64,000 nucleotides of DNA. It comes from Capra hircus (taxonomy: Eukaryota > Chordata > Mammalia > Artiodactyla > Bovidae). The notes below the pieces were generated by a model, which did no database searches, was not told where the DNA came from, and was given only the letters and a program-made list of their open reading frames with translations. The position numbers and the translations under genes were made by a program. This document shows, one piece after another, positions 48,571 to 59,310 of this stretch. Each line of letters opens with the position of its first letter. Within the stretch, counting starts at the first letter, position 1. The DNA lies in assembly GCF_001704415.2 (NCBI RefSeq), contig NC_030814.1:74021121-74085120 (forward strand). The letters are read 5' to 3'.

Positions 48571-48697
48571 AGAGTGAAATCACTCAGTCATGTCCAACTC
48601 TGCGACTCCATGGACTGTAACCCCTCAGGCTCCTCCATGTATGAGATTTTCTAGTCAAGAATGCTGGAGTGGGCTGCCATTTCCTTCTCCAGGGGCT
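48571..48697 (-). mobile_element. Bov-A SINE fragment
   Basis: Antisense single monomer from 'agtgaaatcactcagtcatg' to 'gccatttccttctccaggg'. Confidence 0.9.
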
Positions 48698-49312
48698 CTA
48701 CATGAATATAGGAGCAAAACATGGAAAGTGCTAAAAAGTTATGCTCAAGTTTTCCAATCCAAAACAGTTTTTGTACCAAGAACTGTTTGGGGAGGAAGGG
48801 CTTTATAAGATTATGTCAAGTATATGTTCTAATGATTTCCCCAACTTTTTTCAAAGATCTACAGCCATTTACTCACATGAATACACCATAAGAGAAAGGA
48901 GCTAACTGCAGACATCATTAGACGCCTGAGCACAGATGGAGTTGGCATTGATATCTGCAGATGCAGCCATCATCCTAGCTGCCTTGTTGGAGCAGAGGCA
49001 CTTGCGGGTCAGAGAATCAGGGGAGTTCTGGCTTGCATTGAGTGACCACCCATCCTGTGGTCATTTCTCCAGTCCCCAAGGACATAGTAAACATTGATAT
49101 ATTTGGCAATTGGATTAGCCCTTCTGTCCCTAATCTGTGAAGAAAGAGCTATCACTATGATGAAAACCAAATGGAAATCTCTGAAACTGCCTTCCATAGA
49201 AAACAATATGAAATCCTAAAGAGAATAGTAGTGATTAATGCTGCAACTGAAGACCTAAACAGTGCAGAGCAGTGGTCACTACTATCTCATCTAATTAACC
49301 GGTCTGACACCT

Positions 49313-49594
49313 TTGGAATCTGAGGGACACTGGAGAATGACTGGAGACCACCACAGACTTAAAAAAATACTACATCCTATCATAGCCACTGGGTCAAATA
49401 TGGTTTTATTTCTTGAACAGATGAATAATATCTTGGGTGCATGCTCTGTCAACACTGACTTTCTATATGCTTTCTTTTCTCTTCCATTGGACTCACTAAG
49501 CTGTATAGTTGGATGGGCCAAGCTTCAGTCAGTCTATTGTAAGATCAAAATGGTTACAACTAGGATTAAACCTCCAAAGGATCAGAGGTCATGA
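49313..49594 (+). pseudogene. ERVL-type reverse transcriptase relic
   Basis: A 93-codon open stretch inside the ERVL-type region. In the translated window I see a WRMT-like start and a FLEQMNN segment followed by an aromatic-rich FFSLPL-like segment, in the order seen in the fingers/palm part of class III retroviral RT. The active-site YxDD part is not present: the homology stops first and the sequence moves on to unrelated or integrase-like text. Long dead; no function is expected. Confidence 0.6.
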
Positions 49595-49649
49595 GCAGGT
49601 CCACATGTCACCTACTGATGGTGTTCCTCACCTTACTTCTACCTGTAAC

Positions 49650-49788
49650 ACATGGGAGATTCCCCTGGAGTAAGAAATGGCAACCTGCTCCAGTATTCTC
49701 ACCTGAAAAATCCCATATATAGAGGAGCCTGCTGGACTACAGTCCACAGGGTCGCAAAGAGTTGGACATGACTGAGTGACTGAGCACA
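49650..49788 (+). mobile_element. Bov-A SINE fragment
   Basis: 'attcccctggagtaagaaat' to 'gttggacatgactgagtgac'. The tRNA-like head is lost. Inserted in the ERVL-type region. Confidence 0.9.
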
Positions 49789-50898
49789 TGGATGATTCCA
49801 TACGATCAACTGTAAGAACAGAGAAAAGTATGAAAATGGTTTATGAGTGGGTCAGCAGAGTTCCTGGGAGCAAGCCAAGAATAAATGTTGGCTGCATTAT
49901 AGCCACATTCAGGAATGACATTGAAAGACAATAGTGGGGGAGAAAAAGTTTTCCTAGTGAATGATGCTGTGAGCAGCGTACCTGTTTATATGCTTTATGG
50001 GAAAGGGAGTTATGAGAATAGTTATGATTCTTGGAAGTGGCCAATTACCTTAACTTCTAGCAGTGGCCTGAAATGTGAAGAATTGGAAGATCAGTTCTGA
50101 GCAGATCTGCGATGTGGATAGACATGCAAAAGTGGGCACAAATTGTAGAGGGTTCTGTGTTGCACAATACTCACCACAACAACGCCTAATAGACAAATTG
50201 AATAACTCAACCAGTTGACATAAGCCAGCTTTTGCCTTTGACTACCCCAGAGCTACAGTGATGGGCATATGAGTAGCATGGGTATAGTGGCAGAGACAAA
50301 AGCTATGTAAAGACTTCTCAACATTTTCTCCCACTTACAGAGGCTGATCTTGGTCTTGCTTCCTTGAAATATCAACTTGTTTATAATAGAGAAAATATTT
50401 GAGCATTCAATATGGTATATTCCTTAAGGAAACGAACTCTGCACTTGGTAGAACTGACCACTTTGGACCTCTTCCATCCTAGAAATGTCAGTATTTCATC
50501 CTTACAGAGACAGAAAGCTGTTTCTGGTATGTGATTGCCTTTACTGTCTGTGTAACCTCAGCCAGCATTGCTGTCTGATAGTTTGTAATGCCTGTTCTGC
50601 ATACACATGGAATATCACACATTACAGCATCCAACCAAAGGACCTGGTTAACACTGAAGGAAATTAGCAGTGGCCATGGAATCTACTGGTGGAATCACAT
50701 ATTACTCAGAAGCAACCAGGCTCAAAGAATGATGATGTGGCCTCCTGAAGATATAGCTAAAGTGCCCGATCAGAAGAAAGACTTTGAAATGATGAGGTGA
50801 CATTATTAAAAGTGCAGTGTACTTATTAAATCAGAGAAATCTGTAGTTCTCTATGTCCCCCAAAAGATATAGTAATCCAGTATTCATGGTGAGAAAAA

Positions 50899-51094
50899 GC
50901 GAAAGTTAAAGTCGCTCAGTCATGTCCAACTCTTTGCGACCCCATGAACTATACAGTCCATGGAAATTTCCAGGCCAGAATACAGGAGTGGGTAGCTTAT
51001 CCCTTCTCCAGTGGATCTTCCCGACCCAGGAATTGAACCAGGATCTCTTGCTTTGCAGGCAGATTCTTTACCAACTGAGCTATCAGGTAAACCC
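50899..51094 (-). mobile_element. Bov-tA SINE
   Basis: Antisense complete element from 'aaagtcgctcagtcatgtcc' to 'accaactgagctatcagg'. A perfect 15-bp target-site duplication 'tcatggtgagaaaaa' flanks it (50884-50898 and 51095-51109). Confidence 0.94.
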
Positions 51095-51109
51095 TCATGG
51101 TGAGAAAAA

Positions 51110-51229
51110 ATGAAAGTGAAAGTGAAGTAGCTCAGTCGTGTCTGACTCTTTGCGACCCCATGGACTGTAGCCTACCAGGTTCCTTCCTCTATGGGATTCT
51201 CCAGGCAAGAATAGTGGAGTGGGTTGCCA
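51110..51229 (-). mobile_element. Bov-A SINE fragment abutting the previous SINE
   Basis: Antisense 'tgaaagtgaaagtgaagtag' through 'gactctttgcgaccccatgg' to 'gtggagtgggttgcca'. It begins at the first base after the right target-site duplication of the upstream SINE. Confidence 0.9.
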
Positions 51230-52040
51230 GAAGTGAACTCTAAATAGAGTATAGCCTTCTGTCGTTACATTTTAACCACCTGATTGAGCTGCTTCTTCCA
51301 CTCTTAGGCAGAGTTGCACAAGGCCTGTATAGGAAAGGCATACAGGGCATATAGTAAATTCCTAATTGAAAGGAGCCAACACTATCACAAGTAAACAAAG
51401 CTTTTTTTTTTTTTTTTTTCCTTTCACAATAACTCTTTGGTTACAGATTATGTAGATTCTATAAAGAAGCAGCTGCTCAGATAATAACCTTTGGCCGCAA
51501 CCAGTTAATTACTGTGCCATCCATAAAAAGCTCCCCAGAGCCATGTTGTCTTTTGCATATTAGCTATCTCAAAATTATGGTAATATTCCAGTAAGCCAAC
51601 CTCAAACACAAATTTACAAATCACCAGTCTTCCACCTTCCCCCCAAAGGCCAATTATCTATAAAGCATTTGATCAATATCCAGATGAAAGAGGCTGTGGA
51701 ATTGCCAGACATACTTGTGATTGTATGACTGTTTCAAAGAGCAACCTGGTGGTTCACACCAACAAAAGGTGAAAATATATGCATATTAGCACATCCATAT
51801 ATGCCTGCTCTTCATGAAGACCTTTGGGAACTAGTCTGATTATGACCACCATGTATTAATATAAAAAGACAAAATAGCCAGTACCACATGCTTGAACCGA
51901 GTTCTAAGAAGAGGATTTTTTTACTCTACAGTTCATACTGAGAACCCAAATTCACACTGAGTTCTGTCATTGTGATTTTACTGTTTTATAGGATGTTTTG
52001 ATAAGATGAAGTAATTTGGAATTGCCTGTAGCAGACACAA
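51230..52040. other. Unique sequence including candidate conserved block
   Basis: T-run at 51402-51419. A possible conserved noncoding block follows (51440-51760). No exon recognised. Confidence 0.45.
51440..51760. promoter_or_regulatory. Candidate conserved noncoding element
   Basis: Repeat-free block with densely packed plausible binding motifs: E-box CAGCTG near 51470, 'aaccagttaattactgtgcc' with a homeodomain core, 'gtcttttgcatattagc' with an octamer-like TTTGCAT, and two TCTATAAAG-like repeats. The composition differs from the flanking AT-rich text. Function is inferred only; sequence conservation cannot be tested here. Confidence 0.25.
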
Positions 52041-52188
52041 TGGGGAAGAACTTCTCAAATTTTAATGTAAACAGAAATCACATTCCTAAGCACAGAATTT
52101 TTATTCAGTGGATCTGGGGTAGGGCTTGGAGTTCTGCATTTCTAATGAAGCTCCCAGGTGCTATAGATATTGTGAGTAGTAAGATTGT
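52041..52188 (+). mobile_element. MER5-type hAT DNA-transposon relic
   Basis: 'attcagtggatctggggtag', 'gcatttctaatgaagctccc' and 'aggtgctatagatattgtga' match MER5A/B text in order. Non-autonomous and old. Confidence 0.75.
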
Positions 52189-52714
52189 AGGTCTGTTACA
52201 TATCCTATTAACACCCACTGAACTCTCTCCACCTTATTGCCAGAAATGTTTCATTTGTGCCCATGTCTTCCTCGTTTGAATCAAGGCTGATTTCTACTTG
52301 CTGAAATGCAATCATTCTTGCCAGTGATGTATTAGTAGCAATCCAGCCAATGACATGTGAGAGGAGATCTGCTAGATACAGAAAAATTATTTTTCATGTG
52401 TAAGAATGTGACTCCACAAGAGAAGATTTATTCTCTGCTTCTGCATGCTCTTATTTCCTTATATGATGATTGACATTAATGCAATATCTTGCAAACAACA
52501 TGTGGATGAAGACAGCACTGGGAAAAGGTCAGAGTCAAGATAATGAGAGAAACCCAAGCAGCATACCTATAGTTATGCTGTTTTCTGAACTTCTTATTTG
52601 AGATGCCTGCTTTAGTATTTAAGGCAGCTTCAATCAGGGCTTGAAAATAAGTTCCTTCTTGACAATAGAAGGAAATGTAGAAATCAAATTTAGTTCAGTT
52701 CGATATTACATATA
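52189..52714. other. Unique sequence
   Basis: No gene or recognised repeat. Confidence 0.5.
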
Positions 52715-52845
52715 TTAGATCTGTGTCTTTGGACATGATACAGTTTCTTCATTTATAAAACAGATGATTATAATAGTGACCAACCTATAGGAAGGTTGTG
52801 ATTTTCAGATAGAATCTTGCTCATTAACTAGTTATCAAAGTGCCT
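52715..52845 (+). repeat. MIR SINE relic
   Basis: 'cagtttcttcatttataaaa', 'gattataatagtgaccaacc' and 'tataggaaggttgtga' are the 3' half of MIR in order. Confidence 0.7.
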
Positions 52846-53068
52846 GAGAAATAATTGTCCACGTTCTACCCGTGCGCTGCTAGTGCTGGAGAGATCACTC
52901 AAGTGAGCTGGACACTCTCTTTTGTTCAAAAATGATCTCTTTTGTTGAACGAAAGACCTACTTCCCCCTTTTTTTCCAGCACTAAATCCTAGCTCTGACC
53001 TCTCACAGCACAAAAATGCATATAATTCTATTGTTCATGACAGTCCTCAAAGGATTTACAAATACATG

Positions 53069-53150
53069 CTGCTGCTGCTGCTAAGTCTCTTCAGTCATGT
53101 CCGACTCTTCACGACCCCATGGACTGCAGCCTACCAGGCTCCTCCATCAA
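53069..53150 (-). mobile_element. BOV-A2 3' fragment
   Basis: An antisense (CTG)n tail, 'ctaagtctcttcagtcatgt' and 'ccatggactgcagcctacca', ends after ~80 bp: a 5'-truncated copy. A perfect 9-bp target-site duplication 'aaatacatg' lies at 53060-53068 and 53151-53159. Confidence 0.92.
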
Positions 53151-53159
53151 AAATACATG

Positions 53160-53649
53160 ACCCGCTGCTAAATATTCTCTTTCCTGGTTAAATCTCCTCA
53201 GGCTTTTCAAATGTCTCTCTTGTGTCATGTTTCCTAGATGCTTTTCTATCTGACTTTCTTTTTCTGGGCCTTCATTTTAGTTAAAGACTACGGGCTTAAT
53301 GGTGCTTCCCCTCCACCCCCCCAAACTACCACTGTGGCTAATAGTTCTGCTTCTGAGAACAGAATACATATGTTGCTTATATACAATTTTATGTTTAATG
53401 GCTTTAAATTATCTAGTATTCTGTCTGCATGTCCACCATGTTTTGTAGCTCGTAAGTTGTCTTCTTTAAATTGGATATACACTGAAGGTAAAAAAGTCAT
53501 TTGATGATTAAATTGTATATTCCTGGTTTCCTCATGAGAATTATATTTTATTCCTGTCTTCAATGTAATAATTAAGCCCTCATTTTACTTTAAAAAATGT
53601 CTCTTTAGATAATAAATTATGATTACCCTAGTTATAAGCTATATTTAGA
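53160..53649. other. Unique sequence
   Basis: Overlapping frames on both strands (53238-53504 plus, 53288-53563 minus) show no domain. Confidence 0.5.
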
Positions 53650-53849
53650 ATTTTATTTTATTTTAAAAGATTTTTGTTTTGGAGTAAGTTGATTCACAAT
53701 GTTAGTTTCAAGTGTACAGCAAAGCGATTCAGTTATACATATATGTATATATGTATTTTTTCAGACTCTTTGCCTATATAAGTTATCATGGAGTATTCAG
53801 TAGAGTTCCTTGTGCTAGTCCATAGGTCCTTGTTGATTATTTTATGTAT

Positions 53850-55627
53850 TGTTGTTCAGTTGCTCAGTCATGTCCAACTTTTTGTGAACCTGTGAACTAC
53901 AGCTCACCAGGGTTCTCTGTCAATCACTATCTCTTGGAGGTTGCTCAAACTCATGTCCATTGAATTGGCAATGCCATCCAACCATCTAATCCTCTGTCGT
54001 CCCCTTCTCCTTCTCTCAAACTTTCCCAGCATCAGGGTCTTTTCTAATGAGTCAGGTCTTCACATCAGATGGCCAAAGTATTGGAATTTCAGCTTTAGCA
54101 TCAGTCCTTGCAATGAATATTCAGGATTAATTTCCTTTAGTATTCACAGGTTTGATCTCCTTGCAGTCCAAGGGACTCATAATAGTTTTGTCCAACATCA
54201 CAGTTCAAAAGCATCAATTCCTCAACATTAGCTTTCTTTTTGGTCCAACTCTCATATCCATACATGACTACTGGAAAAACTATAGTTTTGACTAGACAGA
54301 CTTTTGTTGGCAAAGTAATATCTGCTTTTTAATATGCTGTCTAGGTTGGTCATAGTTTTTCTCCCAAGGAGCAAGTGTCTTTTAATTTCATGACTGCAGT
54401 CACCATCTGCTTTGATTTTGGAGCCCAAGAAAATAAAGTCTCTCCCTGTTTCTGTTGTTTTCCTGTCTATTTGCCATGAATTGATGGGACCGGATGCCAT
54501 GATCTTCATTTTCTGAATGTTGAATTTTAAGCTGGCTCTTTCACTCTCCTCTTTCACTTTCATCAAGAGGCTCTTTAGTTCCTCTTCACTTTCTGCCATG
54601 AGGTGTTATTATCTGTATATCTGAGATTATTGATATTTTTCCCAGCAATCTTGGTTCTAACTTGTGCTTCATCCAGCCTGGTATTTTGCATGATGTACTC
54701 TGCATATAAGTTAAATACGCAGAGTGACAATATACAGCCTTGATGTACTCCTTTCCCAATTTTGAACCAGTCTGTTGCTCCCTGTCCATTTCTAACTGTT
54801 GCTTCTTGACCAGCATACAGGTTTTGCAGGAGGCAGGCAAGGTGGTCTGGTATTTCTATCTCTTTAAGAATTTTCCAGTTTCTTGTGATCCACACAGTCA
54901 AAGGCTTTAGGGTAGTCAATGAAACAGAAGAAGGTGTTTTTCTGGAATTCTCTTGCTTATTCTATGGTTCAAAGAATGTTGGCAATTTGCTCCTCTGCCT
55001 TTTCTAAATCCAGCTTGTACATCTGAAAGTTCATGGCTCATGTACCGTTGAAGCCTGGTATAGAGAATTTTGAGCATTAGTTTGCTAGCATGTGAAATGA
55101 GTACAGTTGTGTGGTAGATTGAGCATTCTTTGGCATTGTCCTTCTTTGGGATTGGAATGAAAACTGACTTTTTCCAGTCCTGTCGCCACTGCTGAGTTTT
55201 CCAGATTTGCTGGCATACTGAGTGTACTACTTTTATAGCATCATCTTTTAGGATTTGAAATAGCTCAACTGGGATTCCATCGCCTCCAGTAGCTTTGTAA
55301 TGATGAGTCCTAAGACCTACTTGACTTCTCACTCCAGGATGTCTGGCTCTAGGTGAGTGATCACACCATTCTGATTATCTTGGTTGTTAAGATCTTTTTT
55401 GTACAGTTCTTCTGTGTATTCTTGCCACCTCTTCTTAATATCTTCTGCTTCTGTTAGGTCCATACCATTTCTGTCCTTTATTGTGCCTATCTTTGCATGA
55501 AATGTTCCCTTGGTATCTTTTATTTTCTGGAAGAGATCTCTAGTCTTTCCCATTCTGTTGTTTTCCTCTATTTCTTTGCATTAATCACTTAGGAAGGCTT
55601 TCTTATGTATCCTTGCTAGTCTTTGGA
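53850..55627 (-). mobile_element. BovB LINE nested in L1
   Basis: Antisense BovB from the tail ('gttgttcagttgctcagtca') to the RT linker. 11-bp target-site duplication 'attttatgtat' at 53839-53849 and 55628-55638. The latter continues the host L1 sequence, which fixes the insertion point exactly. The RT box reads YTDN at 54608-54619. Open pieces lie at 54252-54599, 54575-54919, 54916-55332 and 55329-55553, in different frames. Inactive. Confidence 0.95.
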
Positions 55628-55932
55628 ATTTTATGTATAGTAGTGTGTATATTCAACCCCAAATTCCTAATTTATTCCATCTTGCCAGTTTTTCCCTTTA
55701 GTAACCAGGAGTTTTTTTCCTCTAAGTTTGTGAGTCTGTTTCTGTTTTGAAAATAAGTTCATTTTTACCATTTTTTTTTTTTTTAGAGTCCATATGCAAG
55801 TAATGTTTTTCTGGCTGACTTTACTTTGTATGATAATGTCTTGGTCCATCCATGTTAATGCGAATAGCATGATTTCTTTCTTTTTATGGCAGAGTAATAG
55901 TCCACTGTGGCATATATGTGTACATATATATG

Positions 55933-55938
<6 letters not shown>

Positions 55939-55963
<25 letters not shown>
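55939..55963. repeat. (CA)n microsatellite
   Basis: About 12 CA units, flanked by TA-rich steps, inside the L1 and directly before a BOV-A2 insertion. Confidence 0.93.
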
Positions 55964-55970
<7 letters not shown>

Positions 55971-55978
55971 TACATACT

Positions 55979-56254
55979 GCTACTGCTGCTGCTAAGTCGC
56001 TTCAGTCATGTCCGACTCTGTGTGACTCCATAGACGGCAGCCCAGCAGGCTCCCCCATCCCTGGGATTCTCCAGGCAAGAACACTGGAGTGGGTTGCCAT
56101 TTCCTTCTCCAATGAATGAGAGTGAAAAGTGAAAGTGAAGTCGTTCAGTCGTGTCCGACTCTTAGCGACCCCATGGACTGCAGCCCATCAGACTCCTGCG
56201 TCCATGGGATTTTCCAGGCAAGAGTACTGGAGTGGGGTGCCATTGCCTTCTCCG
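55979..56254 (-). mobile_element. BOV-A2 SINE
   Basis: Antisense (CTG)n tail, two Bov-A monomers and linker 'gtgaaaagtgaaagtgaagt'. Perfect 11-bp target-site duplication 'acatacatact' at 55968-55978 and 56255-56265. Confidence 0.95.
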
Positions 56255-57287
56255 ACATACATACTACATCTTCTTTATTTAGTCATCTGTCAATTAAAAT
56301 TTAGATTGCTTCCATTTATTGACTATAATAAGTAGTGCTGTGGTGAACATTTGGATGCATGCGTCTTTTTGAATTGTGATTTTTTTCCCCTATGTATGCC
56401 CAGGAGTAGGATTGCTTGATTATATAGTAACTCTATTTTCCATTTCTTTAAGGAGACGCCATGCTTTTATCCATATTGGCTCTACCAGTTTATATTCCCA
56501 CCAAGAGTGTTGGAGCATTCTCTTTTCTCCACAACCTCTCCAGCATTTTGTAGAATTTTTGTTGATGATCATTCTGACTGGTTTGAGGTGATGTGATACC
56601 TCTTTCTAGTTTTGATTTGCCTTTCTCTAAAATTAGTGATGCTGAATATCTTTCATGTGCTTTTTGACCATTTCTGTGTTTTCTTTGGAGAAATGTCTAT
56701 TTAGATCTTCTTCCTAGAATTTGATTGGGTTGGTTGTTTGGGTTTTTGTGTTTGATTCTGAGGCTGCACGAGTTCTTTGTATATTTTAGAGATTAATCCC
56801 TTCTCATTCCCATCATTTGCAAATATTTTTTTACCATTCCATGGGTTGTCTTATCATTTGGTTTATAGTTTCCTTTGTTGTGTAGAAGATTTTGAGTTTA
56901 ATTAGGTCCCATTTGTTTATTATTGTTTTTATTTTCATTACTCTAGGAGGTGGATACAAGAAGATATTTCTGTGATTTATGTCAAAAGAATGTTTTGCCT
57001 ATATTTTCCTCCAAGAATTAGAGTATTAGGTTTTACATTTAGGTCTTTAATGCATTTTCAATTAATTTTTGTATGTGGTATTAGAGGAAGTTGTGATTTC
57101 ATATTTTACACATAGTTGTCCTTTTTTTCCCCCACAACTTGTTAAAGAGACTGTCTTTTCTCCATTGTATTCTTCCTTCCTTTGTCATAGATAAATTGAC
57201 GGTAGGTGTGTGGGTTTATTTCTTGGCTTTCTATTCTGTTCCATTGATCTATAAATCTGTCTTTGAGTGAGCACTGTACCATAGTGT

Positions 57288-57564
57288 CGGAGAAGGCAAT
57301 GGCACCCCACTCCAGTACTCTTGCCTGGAAAATCCCACGGGCGGAGGAGCCTGGTAGGCTGCAGTCCATGGGGTCATGAAGAGTCAGACATGACTAAGCA
57401 ACTTCACTTTCACTTTTCACTTTCATGCGTCGGAGAAGGAAATGGCAACCCACTCCAGTGTTCTTGCCTGGAGAATCCCAGGGACAGAGGAGCCTGATGG
57501 GCTGCTGTCCATGGGGTCGCACAGAGTCGGACACGACTGAAGCAACTTAGCAGTACCAATAGCA
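57288..57564 (+). mobile_element. BOV-A2 SINE
   Basis: Two monomers ('ggagaaggcaatggcacccc', 'ggagaaggaaatggcaaccc') and end 'gaagcaacttagcagtacca'. An 11-bp duplication flanks it: 'taccatagtgt' (57277-57287) and 'taccataatgt' (57565-57575), one mismatch. It sits in the host L1 ORF2. Confidence 0.94.
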
Positions 57565-57885
57565 TACCATAATGTAGCCTGAAGTCAGGTAGCCCGATTT
57601 TCCAGCTCTCTTTTTCTTTCTCAAGATTGCTTTAACAATTTAGGTTCTTTTGTGTTTCCATACAAATTTTAACTTTTTGTTTGTTTGTTTTATATGGCAA
57701 GAAAATGCCTTTGGCAATTTGATAGAGATTGCCTTGAATCTGTAGATTTCCTTAGGCTGTATAGTCATTTTGACACTATTTATTCCTTCAGTCCAAGAAC
57801 ATAGCTTATCTTTCCCTCTGTGTGCTTTTTGATTTCTTTCATTAGCGTCTCACTTCATAGTTTTCAGAGTATGGGACTGCTTCCT

Positions 57886-58076
57886 TGTTGTTTAGTCACT
57901 AAGATGTGCGAAACTCTTTTGCAACCCCATGAACTGTAGCCCGCCAGGCTCCTCTTTCCATGGTGTTTCCCAGTCACGAATATCATAGTGGGTTGTCGTT
58001 TCCTTTACCTAGGGATCAAACACATATCTTCTTCATTCGCAGGCAGATTCTTTACTACTGAGTCACCAGGGAAGCC
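57886..58076 (-). mobile_element. Bov-tA SINE
   Basis: Antisense body ('ttgcaaccccatgaactgta', 'cgccaggctcctctttccat') and head ('tctttactactgagtcacca' + gggaagccc). More diverged than the two BOV-A2 in the same L1. Confidence 0.9.
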
Positions 58077-59310
58077 CTTTGCTTCAATAAGTAGGTTTAT
58101 TCCTAGGTATTGTTATTCTTTTGGACATGACGGTAAATGGGATTGTTTCCTTAATTTTCCTTTCTGGTCTTTCATTGTTAGTGCATAGAAATGCAGGAGA
58201 TTTCTGTGTATTAATTTTTTATCCTACAAATTTGCTAAATTCCTTGATATGCCGTAGTATTTTTCTGTAGCATCTTTAGGATTTTCACCTGCAAACAGTG
58301 AAAATTTTACTTTTACTTTTCCAATTTGGATTCCTTTTATTTCTTTTTTATCTCTGTTTGCCATGACTAGGACTTTCAAAAATATGTTGAACAGAAGTGG
58401 TAAGAGTGGACATTCTTTTCTTTGTTCCTGATCTTAGAGGAAGTGCTTTCAGCTTTTCACCATTAAGTGTGATGCTAACTATGAGTTTGTCAAGTATAAT
58501 CTTAATTATACTGAGGTATATTCCCTCTATGCCTGATTTCTGGAGAGTTTTATTTTTTCTTAATCATAAATGGGTGTTGAATTTTGTAAAAATTTTTCCT
58601 GCATCTATTGATATAATCATATGTTTTTAAATTCTTCAGTTTGTTAATGTGGTATATCACACTGATTTGTATAGATTGAAAAATCTTTTCATTCCTGGGA
58701 TAAATCCCATGTGATGGTGCTGTATGATCCTTTTAACATCTTGTTGAATTCAATTTGCTAGTACTTTGTCAAGGATTTTTTCACCAGTGTTCATCACTGA
58801 TACTGACCTATCATTTTCTTCTTTTTTTGATGGTATTTCTATCTGGTTTTGGTATCAGGGTGACAGTGGCCTCATACGTTTGGGAGTGTTCCATTCTCTG
58901 CAGTGTTTTGCAGTAGTTTCAGGGGATAGTTGTTCACTCTTCTTTACGTGTTTGATTGAATTAGCCTCTGAAGCCAGGTCCTGGACTTTAGTTAGCTGAG
59001 CATTTTTTAATTAGAGTTTCAGTACTTGTGATTCATCTGTTTATATTTTCTCTTTCTTCCTGTTCAGTCTTGGGAGATTGTACGTTTCTAAAAACTTGTT
59101 CATTTCTTCTAGGCTGTCCATTTTATTTGCTTGTAGTAATCTCTTACTATCCATTGTGTTTCTGTGATGTCAGTTGTAACTTCTCTTTCGTTTCTAATTT
59201 ATTTTTTTTTTAAATTTGAGCCTTCTCCCTTTTTTCCTTGATGAATCTGACTGAAGATATATCAATTTTGTTTATCTTTTCAAAGAAGCAGTTCATGGTT
59301 TCATTAATCT

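Larger units (their letters stand above)
47380..50800 (+). mobile_element. Decayed ERVL-type endogenous retrovirus internal region
   Basis: Several blocks, in order, resemble the internal sequence of the ancient mammalian class III family ERVL: a gag-like part (about 47.4-48.5 kb, e.g. 'gccagcaggagccaggacat', 'aagccaggagatcacagta'), an RT-like part (about 49.3-49.6 kb) and an integrase-like part (about 50.0-50.8 kb, e.g. 'gagctacagtgatgggcata', 'gactactttgg'-like text near 50455). Every frame is broken and large parts of pol are missing between RT and integrase. SINEs at 47565, 48571 and 49650 interrupt it. I see no paired LTRs. Recognition is by memory of the family, without alignment. Confidence 0.7.
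53650..59310 (-). mobile_element. L1 LINE with four nested insertions
   Basis: One antisense L1: 3' end at 53650-53849 ('gttgattcacaatgttagtt', 'agttccttgtgctagtccat'), continuing at 55628 ('ttatgtatagtagtgtgtat') through the 3' part and ORF2 to about 59310 ('cttttcaaagaagcagttca'). It is interrupted by a BovB (53850-55627), BOV-A2 (55979-56254), BOV-A2 (57288-57564) and Bov-tA (57886-58076). ORF2 has many stops. Removing the insertions leaves about 3.2 kb of L1. Confidence 0.9.
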
